Source: CAYTPI01 sp964439625 (GTDB taxonomy: Bacteria > Chloroflexota > Anaerolineae > Aggregatilineales > UBA3940). Taken from it: a stretch of DNA of 64,000 nt. Position 1 is the stretch's first letter, and every line of letters starts with the position of its first letter. The DNA is taken from NCBI GenBank assembly GCA_964439625.1, contig CAYTPI010000008.1, positions 117,065-181,064 on the forward strand, in the 5' to 3' direction. The position numbers were made by a program, and so were the translations under genes. Positions 62,120 to 64,000 of the stretch are shown in pieces. A model generated the notes under the pieces. That model saw only the letters and a list, made by a program, of their open reading frames with translations, made no database searches and had not been told where the DNA came from.

Positions 62120-63127
62120 TTATGTGTCGGCTAACATTTTGCGCATCTGAAGCAGACGACGCTTCTCTGTAAAGCCAGCTTCTAACAGAAGTTGCTCAGC
62201 GGCATCGAAGCCCATATTGGTTTCTAACTGCACGTGCCGCCCCCGTACATGACGCAAATTAAGTACGTGCGAAACGAGCGTTGCGGCATCATCGCCAGCA
62301 ATTGATGGATCTAAAAACAAAGTGATGCGTGCCCGGCGTAAGCCAATAGCTTCGACCCATGCCGAACCCCAGAGCTTATCCGCTGTTTGTGGGTCAGGGA
62401 ATACCCAGCGCTCTGATGTGTGCCCGTCCCGGAAACCACCAACACCAACATGTGGTGGCTGGTGTATGTCTCGTGGGGTGATGGGTCGAGTCCACGCGGT
62501 TGCCCCAAGCCGGGCACGTTCGTAGATTAGTTGTGATTCTGAACCAATTTCGTAGTTTCGACGGCGGCGGATGGGTGTGTTCTGCTGTAACGGTGGTCTT
62601 TGATAATCTGGTGCTTCCCACATAGCAAGCGTTTCAAACGACTGAAAACCCAGATCGCGGTAGAGCTGCACAGCCCCAATATTGTCTGGCTCAACTTGTA
62701 GGGCAACCCAACGAGCTTTAAGTTCCTTGATGCGTTCCATCGCTGCCAACACCAGCCGGCGGGCAATGCCACGTCGTCGATAATTTGGGTGAACGGCAAC
62801 ATTTGCGATTAACCAACCACGTCCAAGATCGGGGTGCGCACCCGCCCGGTAAATGCTGATATTGCCGACGACCCGTTTTTCTTCCCGCCATACATAGCCC
62901 AGCGCGATCCCCACGGTGAAATAATCCATCAGGGCAAACAGCCAGAGCAACGGGCCAAAACGAGATAAGAGCTTCATCTCTCTGATTGCTGCTCTGCCGT
63001 TGCCATCAAGACTGGACGCAAAGCACAATTGAATTAACTCAGCGATCTGGCGCAAGTCACGTGGGATAAAGGTTTTCTGCGGGGCGTTCTGAACGGCCTC
63101 GTTTGGTTTAGAGAGTATGGCTGTCAT
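62120..63127 (-). CDS. Tandem-domain GNAT acetyltransferase
   Basis: A 335-residue protein with an N-terminal GNAT domain (about residues 25-175; VAVHPNYRRRGIARRLVLAA is the acetyl-CoA loop, NIGAVQLYRDLGFQSFETLA the last strand) and a second C-terminal region of about 140 residues (SIAGDDAATLVSHVLNLRHV, NMGFDAAEQLLLEAGFTEKR) that looks like a degraded second GNAT fold. Substrate unknown. The ATG at 63127 has no close ribosome site, and the upstream 280 bases contain repeats. Confidence 0.82.
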   Translation of the reverse strand: MTAILSKPNEAVQNAPQKTFIPRDLRQIAELIQLCFASSLDGNGRAAIREMKLLSRFGPLLWLFALMDYFTVGIALGYVWREEKRVVGNISIYRAGAHPDLGRGWLIANVAVHPNYRRRGIARRLVLAAMERIKELKARWVALQVEPDNIGAVQLYRDLGFQSFETLAMWEAPDYQRPPLQQNTPIRRRRNYEIGSESQLIYERARLGATAWTRPITPRDIHQPPHVGVGGFRDGHTSERWVFPDPQTADKLWGSAWVEAIGLRRARITLFLDPSIAGDDAATLVSHVLNLRHVRGRHVQLETNMGFDAAEQLLLEAGFTEKRRLLQMRKMLADT

Positions 63128-63252
63128 TGTGTTGGAGCGCCTATGATGGCATCACGAGCTACTTCAGTCTCTTCTTCAGGCATACGACATGTTTCGAGTG
63201 CCTTTAGGATAGCACGGCCCTCACTATCTTGTGTAGGCAATTTATCAAACTC

Positions 63253-63302
63253 TATTGCTCATCATCACCCTGTGACGAAACCTTATTGCTCATCTCACCC
63301 TG
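63253..63302 (+). repeat. Direct repeat pair upstream of GNAT gene
   Basis: Two near-identical units of about 19-20 bases (63253-63272 and 63284-63302; TATTGCTCATC then ACCCTG) about 31 bases apart. They differ by an ATC/T indel. Confidence 0.6.
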
Positions 63303-63373
63303 ACCAAGGCTAATGTTCCCAATTTGTGGATTGTTCTGCGTATTTATTATTTTTCATCTTGGTCAGTCGTTTT
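63300..63373 (+). repeat. Inverted repeat with T-run upstream of DUF951 end
   Basis: CTGACCAAG (63300-63308) and CTTGGTCAG (63358-63366) are exact complements with a 49-base loop, and TCGTTTTT follows on the plus strand. A large-loop terminator or a small structured RNA are options. Confidence 0.45.
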
Positions 63374-63407
63374 TACATGTGAGATGATATGCCCTGAAGA
63401 TGCTGTG

Positions 63408-63638
63408 TTAGGGTTGGTCTTGAGCGTTTAGCTGATGCGGCTTGAGCTTTTTACCCTCGCGCTCAATCAAGCGTACACGACGTTCAACTTTACTGCGGGG
63501 TAGCATAATTAAGCGATCACACTTGCTACAGCGCAGACCAATATCTGCTCCGAGACGGTAAACACGCCACGCATTTGTGCCGCAGGCATGTGGTTTCTTA
63601 AGCGTGAGGATATCGTTAATTGCAAATAGCAGTGGCAT
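63408..63638 (-). CDS. DUF951-family small protein
   Basis: A 76-residue protein with LKKPHACGTNAWRVYRLGAD and RCSKCDRLIMLPRSKVERRV, the signature of DUF951, including Cys19 and the CxxC at 37/40 that may bind zinc. DUF951 proteins are small, widely conserved in Firmicutes and Chloroflexi, and often sit near mscS-like or ychF genes; none is visible here. Upstream 362 bases to the window end hold no gene that I can support. Confidence 0.85.
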   Translation of the reverse strand: MPLLFAINDILTLKKPHACGTNAWRVYRLGADIGLRCSKCDRLIMLPRSKVERRVRLIEREGKKLKPHQLNAQDQP

Positions 63639-64000
63639 ATACTCAAACTCCGGATAGCGAGTAACCTTGTAACGACCCAGTCTCTCTATACGTCATTCAC
63701 AGCGATGGTTGTTTATTGGCTGAACGCCGAAAAAACGTGAGCAGGGTTGACAATTTGATCGTGTTCTGTCATTCTAAGTTAATGTCATTAATGTACCGCG
63801 TAGTAGGCATAAATTAACAATAGATACTTGTATTAACTGTGCTGTCGCGACACACAGTTTTTCGTTGGTATATTTGTTGATCGGCTGAAGCCAGCATCGT
63901 TTTGGGGAAGTGGTTCAAATTTTACCAAAAATGCGCCCAAAGCTTCTAGATTTATCTATGGGGATGTAGGGCGCAAAGACTGCTAGACATTATATAGCTT
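63639..64000. other. Gene-free end segment
   Basis: No open frame of use on either strand. It holds a TTGACA at 63747-63752 without a good -10, and an interrupted palindrome (63836-63858) followed by TTTTT on the plus strand that resembles a terminator. AT-rich otherwise; the next gene is probably beyond the window. Confidence 0.5.

Noticed and set aside
1..64000. tRNA, rRNA, insertion sequence, prophage or toxin-antitoxin genes
   Set aside because: Looked for TPsiC-like arms, transposase motifs and typical toxin folds; none was found. Only an Imm5-like protein without a toxin partner was seen.

Overview
The window looks like chromosomal DNA of a Chloroflexota bacterium, most likely an Anaerolineae relative. 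This is inferred from gene content, not from a marker gene. It has a MreC-MreD-PBP2 elongation cluster, many signal-anchored SH3b, LysM and TPR proteins, several GT-C type membrane glycosyltransferases, and a CysO/Mec/CysM/MoeZ type cysteine cluster. I see no rRNA, tRNA, insertion sequence, prophage or CRISPR array. Most genes are ordinary housekeeping or cell-envelope functions in short operons, and several convergent gene pairs are separated by rho-independent terminators.

Layout. 1-13,200: the end of an ABC-F ATPase, a YceI lipoprotein, a polytopic membrane protein, a GT-C enzyme with an SH3b partner, a Nudix hydrolase, an InhA/M6-like metalloprotease, a TetR-controlled DinB/maleylpyruvate-isomerase-like gene, a YtxH protein, and an mhqO-mhqD-like quinone detoxification pair. 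13,200-26,200: an SLC13 permease, then a long plus-strand run (tsaB, rimI-like, methyltransferase, inositol-phosphatase-like, PLD-like, HerA-like ATPase, GH-A glycosidase-like, Imm5-like). 26,200-31,900 (minus): a small membrane protein, a DUF368 polyprenyl-phosphate transporter, and the cluster cysM-mec-cysO::DUF4395-trx-moeZ behind a structured leader. 32,000-34,400: a PP2C phosphatase and a four-module SH3b protein. 34,450-41,080 (minus): mreC-mreD-mrdA followed by a DUF2723 glycosyltransferase. 41,200-46,300: a coiled-coil protein, tilS, hsp20, an O-methyltransferase and a LysM surface protein. 46,390-50,240 (minus): a compact cluster of a Cys-rich protein, two GT4 enzymes flanking a QueD-like protein, a LysW-like zinc protein and a Nudix hydrolase. 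50,289-64,000: GT-C, F420/DDN-like, two tandem TPR anchors, FAD oxidoreductase plus CMD, phosphoesterase, EEP nuclease-like, MazG-like, slipin, membrane metalloprotease-like, tandem GNAT and DUF951.

The most interesting system is the sulfur cluster at 27.7-31.9 kb. A CysO-like ubiquitin-fold sulfur carrier, whose Gly-Gly should be its free C-terminus, is instead fused in frame to a four-helix DUF4395 membrane domain carrying a CxxC. The fusion sits directly after a JAMM protease of the Mec type and beside an E1-like MoeZ, a membrane-anchored CxxC thioredoxin and a CysM. This suggests a membrane-tethered sulfur-carrier precursor that must be cleaved after Gly-Gly. The cluster is preceded by an undescribed multi-hairpin leader. 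Second in interest is the GT4 / QueD-like / GT4 / LysW-like arrangement at 46.4-49.7 kb.
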